From assembly GCA_963849485.1 (NCBI GenBank), contig CAWKIF010000124.1:1-64000 (forward strand): a DNA stretch of 64,000 nt, given 5' to 3'. The notes below the pieces were generated by a model that worked only from the letters and a program-made list of their open reading frames with translations, did no database searches and was not told the DNA's origin. The translations under genes were made by a program, and so were the position numbers. The first letter of the stretch is position 1. The number at the start of each line of letters is the position of its first letter. Source of the DNA: CAVTWJ01 sp963849485. Lineage in GTDB: Bacteria > Oederibacteriota > Muellerivitia > Muellerivitales > Muellerivitaceae. Shown in pieces: positions 1 to 10,400 of this stretch.

Positions 1-3000
1 AACGCGGTGGGAGCGAACGGGACCGTGCTGGTCCCAGCCGGGAACTTCATCAGCGGCCCCGTCACCCTCAAGAGCAACATGACTTTCCAGCTTTCCGCCG
101 GGGCGACACTCCAAATGACCGCGATGGGAACTTTTCCAACAACGGGAGATTTGCTCTACGGTTCCAGCTTGACGAATATCACCATCAACGGCAGCGGGGT
201 CATGGATGGGCAAGGCGCCGCCTGGTGGACCGCCTTTAACAACAACAGTTCCACCGGCCGGCCGGCCGCCATGATTTACCTGACCAATTGCACGGGAGTG
301 ACCCTGACCGGAATCACGGTGCAAAACTCGCCCATGTTTCATATCCAGTTGCTTGGCAATGGAAGCAATATTTACGCCTCGGGCTTGAGCATCACAGCCG
401 CCTGGCCTTCCCCCAACACCGACGGTATCGACCTGCGTGGAAAAAACGTCCTAATCGAGAATTGCTACATTAGCGATGGGGACGACCTGATCCAATTGGG
501 AGGTTCCCAGGCGGTACAGGGGGTGACGATCCGCAACTGCACCTTCGGGACGGGCCATGGTCTTTCCATCGGGGGCTACACCCAGGGCGGGGTACAAGAC
601 CTCCTGGTGGATTCCTGCACCTTTAAAGGAACCCAGTACGGTATCCGTTGGAAATCTGGGAGGGACCGGGGCGGGACCAACACCAATCTCACCTATTCCA
701 ATCTCACCATGACAGGCATTTTGGACTACCCTTTTTATCTTACGAGTTGGTATCCCGCCAACCTGCCCCCGGCTTCGGATACGGCCGCGCCGGTTTCCGC
801 GACCACTCCCTATTGGTACAACATCACGCTTCAAAACATAACGGCTTCCACGGCGTCGGGGGCCCAAGGGCCTGGGATTTTCTGGGCCGTACCGGAAGCG
901 CCTGTATCCAACGTGCTTTTTGATGGGGTCACGGTTACGAGTACGGGAGGAACGACTACCTTTGACATTCATCATGCCCGGGGAGTTACCTTCAACTGCA
1001 ATTGCAGGGTGAATGGTTCCCAACCGCCAACGAACATCGGATCCTATGACGCCACTATCTCTTATTCCGCCTGCGGACCCACCCCCACTTTCACAATTCT
1101 TCCGGCGATGACAGGTACTTTTACCTCTACCGCCACCCGAACCCATACCTTCACCTCTACTCCAACGGCCAGCCTCACGTTTACCCCAACGAAAAGCCTG
1201 ACGCCAAGCGCAACTATGACCCGCACCTTCACTACGACTTCCACCCCGACGGGATCGACGACCTCAACGGCGTCACTCACTATGAGCCGCACCGTTACAT
1301 CGACGGCCACTTTTACTTCCACAACAACCCCCACCAGCACCTTCACCCGAACCCCCACATCCACGGCGACCCTGACTGCCACGAGTTCCGCCACTTCCAC
1401 AACCACCCGGACCTGGACAGCGACCTCAACAGCTTCTTCTATATATACGGCCACTTCCACCGGTTCGATCACCCCAACCTTGTCTTTCACCACGAGCCGA
1501 ACGAATACTTCAACTTCCACCTCGACCCCGACACCCACCTCTACCTCCACTGCCACCGGAACCATGACGGTTATCGCTTCCTCGACCCCTTCCGCTTCTC
1601 CAATATCGACAAAAACTCCAACCGCCACCTTCTCGGCGACAGCCTCTTCCACACTGACGGCTTCTTCGACCCAGACTATCACCGTGACTTTCACTTCATC
1701 CGGTACGGCCACGGGGACCCTGACTTCCACTCCGACCCGGACGATGTCACCGACAGCCAGTCCCACAATAACTTTCTCCAAGACTTCGACTGCGACGGTA
1801 ACGGATAGCCCGACCGCCTCCGGGACACCCACTTGGACCACCACGGGCACCCAACCCCCGACCTACACCCCGACCGAGTCCAATACCACCACCTGGACTT
1901 TTACCCCCACGGCCTCCATTACCTCATCGTCCAGCCCCACAGCCACCCGAACCTGGACAGCGACTTCCACGCCCACATCAACGGCCACCTCTACCTCCAC
2001 GCCGACATCGACTTTCTCTTCAACCCAAACTGCAACAGGAACCGCGACTTCCACCCTTTCCCGGACGATGACCCCGGTGAATAGCCCCACTCCGAGTTCC
2101 ACCGGGACCTTCTCATCCACTCCATCTTCGACGAATTCACCTATCTATACCCTCACATCCACCGTCCCTCCGACTGAAACCCCCACCCCTACCACGACTG
2201 GAACTGCGTCTTCGACCCAGACCCCGACCTCCAGCCCCACAGGTTCCATGACCGGGACCACCACCCAAACGATGACCTCGACTTATTCATCGACCACGAC
2301 CTCCACTCTAACAATGACCAATAGTCCCACGCTCTCCGAGACGCCAACTTGGACCACCACCGGCACCCAACCCCCAACCTATACCCCGACGGATACTTTG
2401 ACTCCTACCCCATCCCTCACGGTGACCATGACAACCTCTTGGACACTCACTAGGACGGAGACTTTTACACGGACTTATACACTCTCACCAACCTTGAGTT
2501 TCACCCCCGCGGAGACGGAGACTTCAACCTTTAGCCCCACATCTTCCTCAACCGAAACACCGACTTCCCCAGCCACGTCCACTTTGACATATACACCGAC
2601 GAGAACTGGGACGGCCACATTTACCGCCACGGTCTCCTCCACGGCCTCCATGACACCCAGTTGGACCCCGACCGATAGCCCAACGGGGACCCTGACGGCT
2701 ACGCCCACCCTAACCAGTCTATGGACCTTAACACCCTCACCCACGCCGACTTTGGAATACACCTCGACGGCGACGCCTGTGCCATCAGTGGCTGCAGGTG
2801 TGTTGGGCCTCTATCCCAACCCGGCTACAGGTTCCACGGTAAATATCCTTCCGTCTCCATATTCCGGGATCTCCAACGTGAGGGTGGAAATTTACACCGT
2901 GGCCTTCAGGAAGGTTCTGGATGAAACCTTTGATTCTGTTCCCTCGGGTACAGCCGTGGTGGTGACCTTGACCAGCAGGGGAGGGAACAGCTTGTCCAAC

Positions 3001-3069
3001 GGCCTCTATTACGGGGTGGTGACGACCCACTCGGGCAGGACCCTCGGCAAATTGTTGGTCTTAAGGTAA
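1..3069 (+). CDS. Secreted GH28 polygalacturonase-type pectinase, 5' truncated
   Basis: This is the 3' part of an extracellular pectinase of glycoside hydrolase family 28, which cleaves galacturonosyl linkages in pectin. The frame is open to the first base of the window and the protein starts inside the beta-helix, so the signal peptide and true start lie upstream. Counting from the GTG at 7, all four family signatures are visible: NTDGID (137-142), the Asp pair 159-160, GHG with His184, and RWK (Arg214, Lys216). The catalytic part ends near residue 356. A Thr/Ser/Pro linker of about 570 residues follows, then a 90-residue C-terminal domain with YPNP at its start, GLYY near its end and GKLLVLR as the last residues. 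That same domain ends four other enzymes of this window, so it is probably a sorting or surface-anchoring signal (inference). Family assignment is firm; rhamnogalacturonase or exo activity cannot be excluded. Confidence 0.9.
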   Translation, partial: NAVGANGTVLVPAGNFISGPVTLKSNMTFQLSAGATLQMTAMGTFPTTGDLLYGSSLTNITINGSGVMDGQGAAWWTAFNNNSSTGRPAAMIYLTNCTGVTLTGITVQNSPMFHIQLLGNGSNIYASGLSITAAWPSPNTDGIDLRGKNVLIENCYISDGDDLIQLGGSQAVQGVTIRNCTFGTGHGLSIGGYTQGGVQDLLVDSCTFKGTQYGIRWKSGRDRGGTNTNLTYSNLTMTGILDYPFYLTSWYPANLPPASDTAAPVSATTPYWYNITLQNITASTASGAQGPGIFWAVPEAPVSNVLFDGVTVTSTGGTTTFDIHHARGVTFNCNCRVNGSQPPTNIGSYDATISYSACGPTPTFTILPAMTGTFTSTATRTHTFTSTPTASLTFTPTKSLTPSATMTRTFTTTSTPTGSTTSTASLTMSRTVTSTATFTSTTTPTSTFTRTPTSTATLTATSSATSTTTRTWTATSTASSIYTATSTGSITPTLSFTTSRTNTSTSTSTPTPTSTSTATGTMTVIASSTPSASPISTKTPTATFSATASSTLTASSTQTITVTFTSSGTATGTLTSTPTRTMSPTASPTITFSKTSTATVTDSPTASGTPTWTTTGTQPPTYTPTESNTTTWTFTPTASITSSSSPTATRTWTATSTPTSTATSTSTPTSTFSSTQTATGTATSTLSRTMTPVNSPTPSSTGTFSSTPSSTNSPIYTLTSTVPPTETPTPTTTGTASSTQTPTSSPTGSMTGTTTQTMTSTYSSTTTSTLTMTNSPTLSETPTWTTTGTQPPTYTPTDTLTPTPSLTVTMTTSWTLTRTETFTRTYTLSPTLSFTPAETETSTFSPTSSSTETPTSPATSTLTYTPTRTGTATFTATVSSTASMTPSWTPTDSPTGTLTATPTLTSLWTLTPSPTPTLEYTSTATPVPSVAAGVLGLYPNPATGSTVNILPSPYSGISNVRVEIYTVAFRKVLDETFDSVPSGTAVVVTLTSRGGNSLSNGLYYGVVTTHSGRTLGKLLVLR

Positions 3070-3289
3070 TAGGGGGATCTGAAAACTTGGGTAATTGTGT
3101 AATTGAACGGGATGAGATGGATAGTATCTGCAATTATTTTTAGAGTATTAAGAAACCTTGGGGGTAATTTGACTATTTGATCGTGAAACGAACAAGGCCT
3201 TTTCCTTCCTTTTGCATCACTTTCCTATAAAATTAACTTATTCCCCTTTTGTCTTAATAACATTTTCGGGGGATTTTACTGATTGTTAA

Positions 3290-3303
3290 TTAAACCGGTT
3301 ACA
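3290..3303. promoter_or_regulatory. LacI-type operator, imperfect palindrome
   Basis: TTAAACCGGTTACA matches TGTAACCGGTTACA at 12 of 14 positions and keeps the central CCGG. It lies 56 bp before the arabinofuranosidase-like gene. LacI-family repressors typically bind palindromes with a central CG pair. No LacI-family gene is in the window. The rest of the 290-bp gap after the GH28 gene is AT-rich and shows no clear terminator. Confidence 0.5.
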
Positions 3304-3359
3304 TGTCATCGACCGATTTTTTTGACTCATAACGTTTTAGATCAAGGCGATTTCTTGAA

Positions 3360-6300
3360 ATGAAAAGCCTCAACAAAACATTCTCCTTAAATTTGTTTGC
3401 CTTTTGGTTATTTATAGCCTGTGGCCAAACCTTGGCCCAAACGACGGTCACGATTAACGCGGGTACGACCCTCGTTACCATTCCCAACGCCGTTTACGGT
3501 AACAACGCGCAGTATTACAACGCAAACTACAATGGTACGGACACCACTTTAAACACCGCCATGAAGGTTTCCGGATGCCGCAACATCCGCTGGCCGGGTG
3601 GATCCGAGGCAGACATTGTGAACTGGAATAATGTCGTCTGCGAAGACGCTTATGCCGCCACAACCCCTCAATTTATCACTTTCTTACAAACCTTCGGTGG
3701 GACCCTCCAACCCATCGTAAATTTGAGCGGTTATTGGTGCAGTGGAGGGTCAGGCTCGGGGACGTCGACCCAATATACCCACGCCCAAGCGGTCAGTTTA
3801 GCGGAAGCTTGGGTCACCTGGAATCTGACCAATACGGGTTCGGCCAAGGCGACCTATTGGGAAGTCGGCAATGAAGTCTACGGAAGCTGGGAACAGGGGG
3901 GGCAGGGGTCTTCCGGAAGCACCTTGACCGGAACGGTCTATGGCCAGTTTTTCGCCGATTATTACAATGGGATGAAGGCGATCGATTCCACCATCAAGAT
4001 CGGGGCGGTCGCTTCGCCCGGCTCGGGGGATTACACCAACTGGACGCCGAACATGCTCACCGCCGCCAAAGCCGCCGGGGTCATACCCGACTTCCTGATC
4101 ATTCATAACTATCCTCTGCCCTCCGGGGCCGCCGCTGGCCAGGCCACCGATTCCGAGATCCTCAGTTTTCCCGCCACCGTCGCGACTCAAACGACCAGCC
4201 TTAACTCCATTGTTACCTCCGCTTTGGGAAGTTCCTATGTGGGACAAATTAAATATTTCATGACCGAGTACAACTCCTCATTGGGGCCGGACGCCCAAAC
4301 TAACCAGTACGTGAACGCCATGTTTTGTTCCCAATGGATCATGGAGTGCGCCAAGAACGGCTGGATCGGAGCGAACCTTTGGGCTGTTGAGAATGGAGGC
4401 ACTCCCGATTACGGGTTCTTAAGCACCGCGGACGTACCTTACCCAAATTATTACGTGTTTCCCATGCTGACGGGCAAGTTCGGCACTAACATGGTTTCGT
4501 GTTCCAGCAGCGCGGCGACGGTGAGGTCCTATGCCGCGATGGATGGTTCGGGAAACTTGACCCTCTTCATGGTCAACAACAATCCCAGCGCCAGTGAGAC
4601 CGCCACCATCAACATTTCGGGGTTCACGCCCGCGGCCTCCGGCCAGGCTTGGGTCATGCTTCCCCAGGGGACTTCCTCAAGCGGGGCGCCCCAGGAGGCT
4701 CCGGGCATTCAAATCAACGGCAACGCCAATCCGGCGGTGAGCGCGGTCACCACCATCGCGGGAACCGCTCAAACTACTGGAAGCACTTTCTCAGTGACCC
4801 TTCAACCGAGTGAGATGTATTTGATCGTCATCCCCGGGACTTCCAGTTCCAACCCGACCGCTACCCCGACCCGGACCAGCTCCTCAACCCCGACCAAAAC
4901 CGCGACCTCAACCCCCACCCGCACGAGCACCCCAGCCAATACACCGACACTCACGGCCACCTTGACCCGTACCAATAGCCCGAGCGCCACTTCAACCCCA
5001 TCTTTTACTTCGACTCGGTCCAATACGCCTTCGGCGACCCCCACCGGGACGGCCAGTGGCACTCCGACCCCGGCAAATACCTCAACTTTGACCCCCACCG
5101 CGACTCCCACCCGGACCTGGACCAACACTGCCACTACCACCTCGACCCAGACTCGTACGGTTACGTCTTCCTTCACGCCGACCAATACATTGACGAATTC
5201 ACCGACCGTTAGCTCTACTTCCACAGCCGTTCATACTGTCACTTCCACCCCGACCTGGACCCTTTCAATAACGGCGACCCCTACAGCTTCATGGACAGGT
5301 ACCGCGACCCCGACCCGTTCCTTCACACCTACCCCTACAACCACCTACAGTTCCACTCCATCGAATACGGTGGCCAATACGGCCACGAGTACATCAACCG
5401 CTTCTATCACAAGAACCTCCACCTCCTCGGTGACCTCTACCCCCACGTTCACCTGGACCTGGTCTTCGACGATCACCTCCACTACGACCTCAACGGCCAC
5501 CCGGACCTCCACGCTGACGGGTACTCCGACTATTAGCTCGACCATCACGGCAACTCTGGTGAGTACATGGACGATCACGAACACTCCCGTGAATTCCGCC
5601 ATCTTTACGAGTACCCCATCGGCGACATTCACGCGCACTTCCACGGCTTCGGTTACCCCAACAACTACGCTGACGAGCACCTCCTCGGTCAGTTCCACCG
5701 CCACTGCGACGAAGACATCCACCGGAACCCCGACTCAAAGCGGCACTCCCACGGCTACCTTGGAGTTTAGCGCGACGATCACCCTCACCCCTACTGCCAC
5801 TATGACCCATAGCCTGGTTCCGACATCGACCATTACCGTTTCCGCCACTCCTTCCGGCACCTGGACCCTCACGGCAACCCCCACTCAAAGCGGGACACCC
5901 ACGGCTACCATCCAATTCAGCACGACGGTTACCCTGACCCCGACCGCGACCTCGTCCCATACGATTGTTCCGACACCGACGGTAACCGTTTCCGCCACCC
6001 CTTCCGGTACTTGGACATCCACGGCGACCCAAGATTGGACAACTTCTCTGACGCCGACATTTTCCTCGACTCCAACAGCGACAGAGACTTCCACTAAAAC
6101 CTTCACGCCCACTCCCCCAATCACGGTTTCATGGACTACTACCGTTTCGGGAACACCCACTTCCACTTTCCAGTTCAGCCCGTCCCCAACCCTTTCGCCT
6201 ACGTCCACGCCGTCCGTCCCTGCCACTTCCACCCCGACGGGTTCGATGACCCCCAGCACGACCTCCTCTTGGACCCCAACGCTTACACCCACATCGACCC

Positions 6301-7133
6301 AGACCCATACGCAAACCGCGACTTATACCTCTACGAATACTGTGACTTCATCGGCGACAACCACGGAAACCCTTACCTCGACGGTTTCGGGCACCCTAAC
6401 GTTGACGCCGGTATTTTCGGTGACCCCCAGCCGTACTCCGGTTCCATCCTTGACGCCCACTATGACTTCGATGGCGACCTCCACAAACACACCGACCTGT
6501 AGCTGGACATCAACAGTTACGGAGACAGCGACCCCGACACGGACACCCACTTCCACCACCACCTTTAGTCCAACCGCTTCCTGGACGGGCACCTCAACGC
6601 CCACTGGTTCAATTACACCCACCCCTTCGAACACAACCACCCTGACATTTACCTCCACTCCCACTTTTACCCCACCCTTCACATTAACCACCACATCCAC
6701 ACCTACCCTCACCTTTACCCCCACCGTTTCGATGACCGCTTCGTCCAGCCCGACTTCCAGCTGGACAGGGACACCGATCCCAACGGGTACGATGACCCAG
6801 AGCATGACTTCCACAGCCACCCTCACCCTGTCCATCACGCCCATCGCCACAGTGCCGTCGGGCCATATGGGAATCTTTCCCAACCCAGTAACAGGCCCAA
6901 CGGTTCAAATCCTGCCGCCGCCCTATGAGGGAATCCAAACCGTGAGGGTTGAAATTTATACGCTGGCCTTCCGCAAGGTGCAGGACCACCCCTATGGTCC
7001 TATGCCGTCGGGAACGCCCATAACGATTCAATTAACGGGTCCATCAGGCAATCCCCTGGCCAACGGGGTTTATTACCTGGTAGTGACAGTCAACGGCCAC
7101 CGTGCCGTTGGGAAACTACTGGTATTGAGATAA
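3360..7133 (+). CDS. Secreted alpha-L-arabinofuranosidase-like GH clan A hydrolase
   Basis: An extracellular retaining glycosidase, most like alpha-L-arabinofuranosidases of the GH51/GH39 type that remove arabinose side chains. A signal peptide (about 1-26, ending TLAQ) is followed by a TIM-barrel domain. RWPGGSEAD, the acid/base motif WEVGNEVYG (Glu172) and the probable nucleophile in MTEYN (Glu303) are visible. A short beta-rich domain, usual in this clan, runs to about residue 495. Residues 498-1165 are Thr/Ser/Pro linker and 1168-1257 the shared C-terminal domain (FPNP, YYLVV, GKLLVLR). The ATG is chosen because the signal peptide begins there; the AAGG upstream is a weak ribosome site. 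A LacI-type operator precedes it, so sugar-controlled repression together with the expansin gene is likely. Exact family and substrate remain uncertain. Confidence 0.8.
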   Translation: MKSLNKTFSLNLFAFWLFIACGQTLAQTTVTINAGTTLVTIPNAVYGNNAQYYNANYNGTDTTLNTAMKVSGCRNIRWPGGSEADIVNWNNVVCEDAYAATTPQFITFLQTFGGTLQPIVNLSGYWCSGGSGSGTSTQYTHAQAVSLAEAWVTWNLTNTGSAKATYWEVGNEVYGSWEQGGQGSSGSTLTGTVYGQFFADYYNGMKAIDSTIKIGAVASPGSGDYTNWTPNMLTAAKAAGVIPDFLIIHNYPLPSGAAAGQATDSEILSFPATVATQTTSLNSIVTSALGSSYVGQIKYFMTEYNSSLGPDAQTNQYVNAMFCSQWIMECAKNGWIGANLWAVENGGTPDYGFLSTADVPYPNYYVFPMLTGKFGTNMVSCSSSAATVRSYAAMDGSGNLTLFMVNNNPSASETATINISGFTPAASGQAWVMLPQGTSSSGAPQEAPGIQINGNANPAVSAVTTIAGTAQTTGSTFSVTLQPSEMYLIVIPGTSSSNPTATPTRTSSSTPTKTATSTPTRTSTPANTPTLTATLTRTNSPSATSTPSFTSTRSNTPSATPTGTASGTPTPANTSTLTPTATPTRTWTNTATTTSTQTRTVTSSFTPTNTLTNSPTVSSTSTAVHTVTSTPTWTLSITATPTASWTGTATPTRSFTPTPTTTYSSTPSNTVANTATSTSTASITRTSTSSVTSTPTFTWTWSSTITSTTTSTATRTSTLTGTPTISSTITATLVSTWTITNTPVNSAIFTSTPSATFTRTSTASVTPTTTLTSTSSVSSTATATKTSTGTPTQSGTPTATLEFSATITLTPTATMTHSLVPTSTITVSATPSGTWTLTATPTQSGTPTATIQFSTTVTLTPTATSSHTIVPTPTVTVSATPSGTWTSTATQDWTTSLTPTFSSTPTATETSTKTFTPTPPITVSWTTTVSGTPTSTFQFSPSPTLSPTSTPSVPATSTPTGSMTPSTTSSWTPTLTPTSTQTHTQTATYTSTNTVTSSATTTETLTSTVSGTLTLTPVFSVTPSRTPVPSLTPTMTSMATSTNTPTCSWTSTVTETATPTRTPTSTTTFSPTASWTGTSTPTGSITPTPSNTTTLTFTSTPTFTPPFTLTTTSTPTLTFTPTVSMTASSSPTSSWTGTPIPTGTMTQSMTSTATLTLSITPIATVPSGHMGIFPNPVTGPTVQILPPPYEGIQTVRVEIYTLAFRKVQDHPYGPMPSGTPITIQLTGPSGNPLANGVYYLVVTVNGHRAVGKLLVLR

Positions 7134-7375
7134 GCTTTCCCTCGCTGTCGATTTGTTTTCATTATTCTTGGGTCCCCAAAAACCGATTCCAAATCGAATA
7201 ATTTCAACCCAAAAGCTTTTGGTTAAGTTAATTTCTTTAAAACAGTAAATTTAAGGTTTTTTGAGCATTTGGTATTCAAATTGGTGATTCATTTCGCTGT
7301 TTATTGATCGAAAAGTTGCCAATATGGGCAAAAGAAGGTGGTAAAATCGAATGGAAAGCCTTTATTTTTAAGTAA
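7134..7375. other. Intergenic leader of the expansin gene
   Basis: The gap between the arabinofuranosidase-like gene and the expansin gene is 326 bp. This first part is AT-rich and holds no convincing ORF, RNA gene or T-tailed hairpin. Its only clear signal is the palindromic operator listed next. Confidence 0.4.
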
Positions 7376-7389
7376 TGTAACCGGTTACA
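7376..7389. promoter_or_regulatory. LacI-type operator, perfect 14-bp palindrome
   Basis: TGTAACCGGTTACA is a perfect palindrome with a central CG, the architecture recognised by LacI/GalR-family repressors. It ends 70 bp before the expansin start. The related site at 3290-3303 sits at a similar distance before the previous enzyme gene, so the two genes probably share a regulator encoded elsewhere. Confidence 0.7.
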
Positions 7390-7459
7390 CACGATAGCGT
7401 TTTCTGCTTTTGACGGGATGTCTCTAATCGATTTTATATTTTGAAAGCTGGCGTGACGT

Positions 7460-10400
7460 ATGGGTGGTAATAAGGGAGAAAAAGTAGAGGACACTTCCCG
7501 TTCCGGCCTAATTCCTATGGTCGTAGATCGCTCATGCCCAAATAGGTTTAAGTTTTTCATTCTTTTCTTAATTATCTTTTTTTTCACCATGATGGGGGCC
7601 ATCCCAGTCATAGCCCAAGTGGATACGGTGACCACTTCCACTTATTGTCCCTCTGATCCGCCGACCCAATATTCTGGAATCGGAACCTGGTATTCCAGCA
7701 TGAATGAGCAACCGGGCACGGGCAATTGCGCCTTCCCGGTCGGGGCTTACGATCCCAATATGTACGCTGCCCTCAATTGGTCGGATTACTATTACGGCGG
7801 AGCCTGCGGGGCTTGTATCGCGGCCCAATCGGGAGGGAATTCCGTCACGGTCATGGTCGTGGACCAGTGCCCCTCACCCTGCAACGTCCACCAGATCGAT
7901 TTTTCCCCACAAGCCTTCGGTCAATTAGCCGCTACGGCCGTCGGGCAGATTAACATTACCTGGAACTACACCCAGTGCCCCATGGCCCTTCTGACCAACA
8001 ACAACCCCTCGGGGGACATCGCCTACGAATTCAAAAGCGGGTGCAACCCCTATTACACTCCCATCCAATTCCTGGATAGTCTTTTCCCCATCACGGCCGT
8101 CCAGGTCAGCAACAACGGGGGCGCTTATACGGCCCTTTCTATGATCACTTCCGACGCGGGGAACACCGATTATTGGGGTCTCAAGTCCAACAACTACAAT
8201 ATGGGAACAGGACCCTATACGTTCATCATTACCGACGCGCGCAATGATTCGGTGACCCTGGGCCCGGTGGTCGCCTGTTCCGCCGTGGCCCCCACTAGCG
8301 CCGGGATCACGGGTGTGTTGGGTTATTCCAGCATTCAATTTCCTCCCTGCGGTCCCACCTGGACCCCCGGGCCCACCCATACGATCACGAATACGACCTC
8401 TCCGACCCGCACCTACACTCCCGGTCCTCCCACCATGACTAATACCCCGAGTTCTCCGACCGCTTCCCCGACGGCCATCTCGGTGGGATGCTCCTTAACC
8501 TCGGCCCAAATCTGCGTGGGGGCCGATGATGACGGAATGGTTTGGATCAACGGCAATCCGATCATAGTTTCGGGAAGTTCCACGACCTTTTTCGGGGTGA
8601 GCTACACCAGCCCCCCCGTGCCCTGCGTCAACGTTCCGGTTTCCGACCTGGTGGTGGGAACCAACGTCATCGCGATTCAGGCCTATAACACCGCGCTCCA
8701 CTACAATTGGGCCACTTGGTCCCTCTCCATGAATATGTCCAATGGCTCCACGGCTTATGTGACCAGTAACAGCGGCAACGTGCAGATTTATAACCAGGCA
8801 ACACCCAACGGGCCGCCTCCGCCCAACAGCGGGGCGGCGACTTGGTATGATTTCAGTTACGATCCAGTCGGTTGGGTGGCTCCGGTTAACGTTGTTTACC
8901 CGCCCGCTTTCTACTTGCTTCCCGCCAATAATCCTGCGGGGGGACTGCTACCGCCCTTAGGCGCGGACGTCGATGGTGGAAATGGAACCAATACAACTCC
9001 GGCGACCTTTGTGGGGGATCAGTTGGCCTATGCTTCCATCTATTACCGCCAAACTTTCAACTTGACGACGGTTTGTCCATCACCCACGCCTCCGCCGAAT
9101 TTACACATCACCAAATCCTTTCTGGGTGTTCCTCCTTCCAATGTGGCGCCAAATCAACCAGTGACCTACGTGGTACAAACCTGTAACACGGGCGGGCCCG
9201 TTTCAGGACCGGTCACCGTGGGGGACAGCCTCTTCTATAGTTCCAGTGGAAATACTTTTTACATGACCAATATTTGTTTTAACAATTGGTTCTTTTTAAC
9301 ACCGGCCTGTGGGTATGGATTCAATAATGCGCCGGATGGTCCTAATGCCTTTGGTTCTAGTGAAGCGATCTCCTGGGCTTATCCGACCGGTTTTCCAGGA
9401 TTCGGCTTTTGTGATTCGGTGACCGTGACCGTCCAGAGTTATTCCGCAGGAACGGAATGTACGGTCCTTAACGACGCTGTTTTGACCGCTTCGGGAATAG
9501 GACCTCTCACATCCAATACGGTAAGTTTTAGTACCAACAACAACCCTTGTTCTCCTGTCCCGACCGTTTCACCCACTCCTAGCCCCACGAATACCCCGAC
9601 CCCCACGCCTACACCTACAAATACCCCCACCCCCACTCCGACTCGAACGCCTACCCCTACTCCAACCCATACCCCTACGCCTACCATTACGCCAACCAAT
9701 ACCCCGACCGTCACTCCAACCTGGACCCCCACCATCACCCCCACCCGTACTCCGACCCCCACCCCGACACCCACGAATACACCCACACCGACGCCAACTA
9801 ATACTCCCACGCCAACAATAACCCCAACCCGTACCCCAACTCCTACCCCGACGAATACCCCGACACCCACCCCCACCAATACCCCGACGCCCACCCCTAC
9901 TCCCACGAATACCCCTACTCCTACCCCCACGCCTACAAAGACTCCAACCCCGACTCCCACGCCGACCAACACACCCACTCCAACCCCCACGCCCACCAAT
10001 ACGCCAACTCCCACTCCAACTCCCACGAATACCCCTACCCCCACCCCCACACCTACAAAGACTTCAACCCCGACTCCCACGCCGACCAATACACCCACCC
10101 CTACCCCGACCCCGACTCCGACCCGGACCCCGACGCCTACCCCGACCAACACTCCACCCTATACTTATACTCCTACTCCCACGCCTACTCCGACCAACAC
10201 TTCCACGAATACCCCTACCCCTACGCCCACCAATACTCCGACTCCTACACCAACTCCCACCAATACCCCTACGAATACGCCCACTTTGACCCCCACCTTT
10301 ACCCCAACCGATACTCCCACACCCACGCATACCCCCACTCCCACCATGACACCTACCGTGACACCCACACCGACCTTGACCAATACTCCCACGCCGACCC

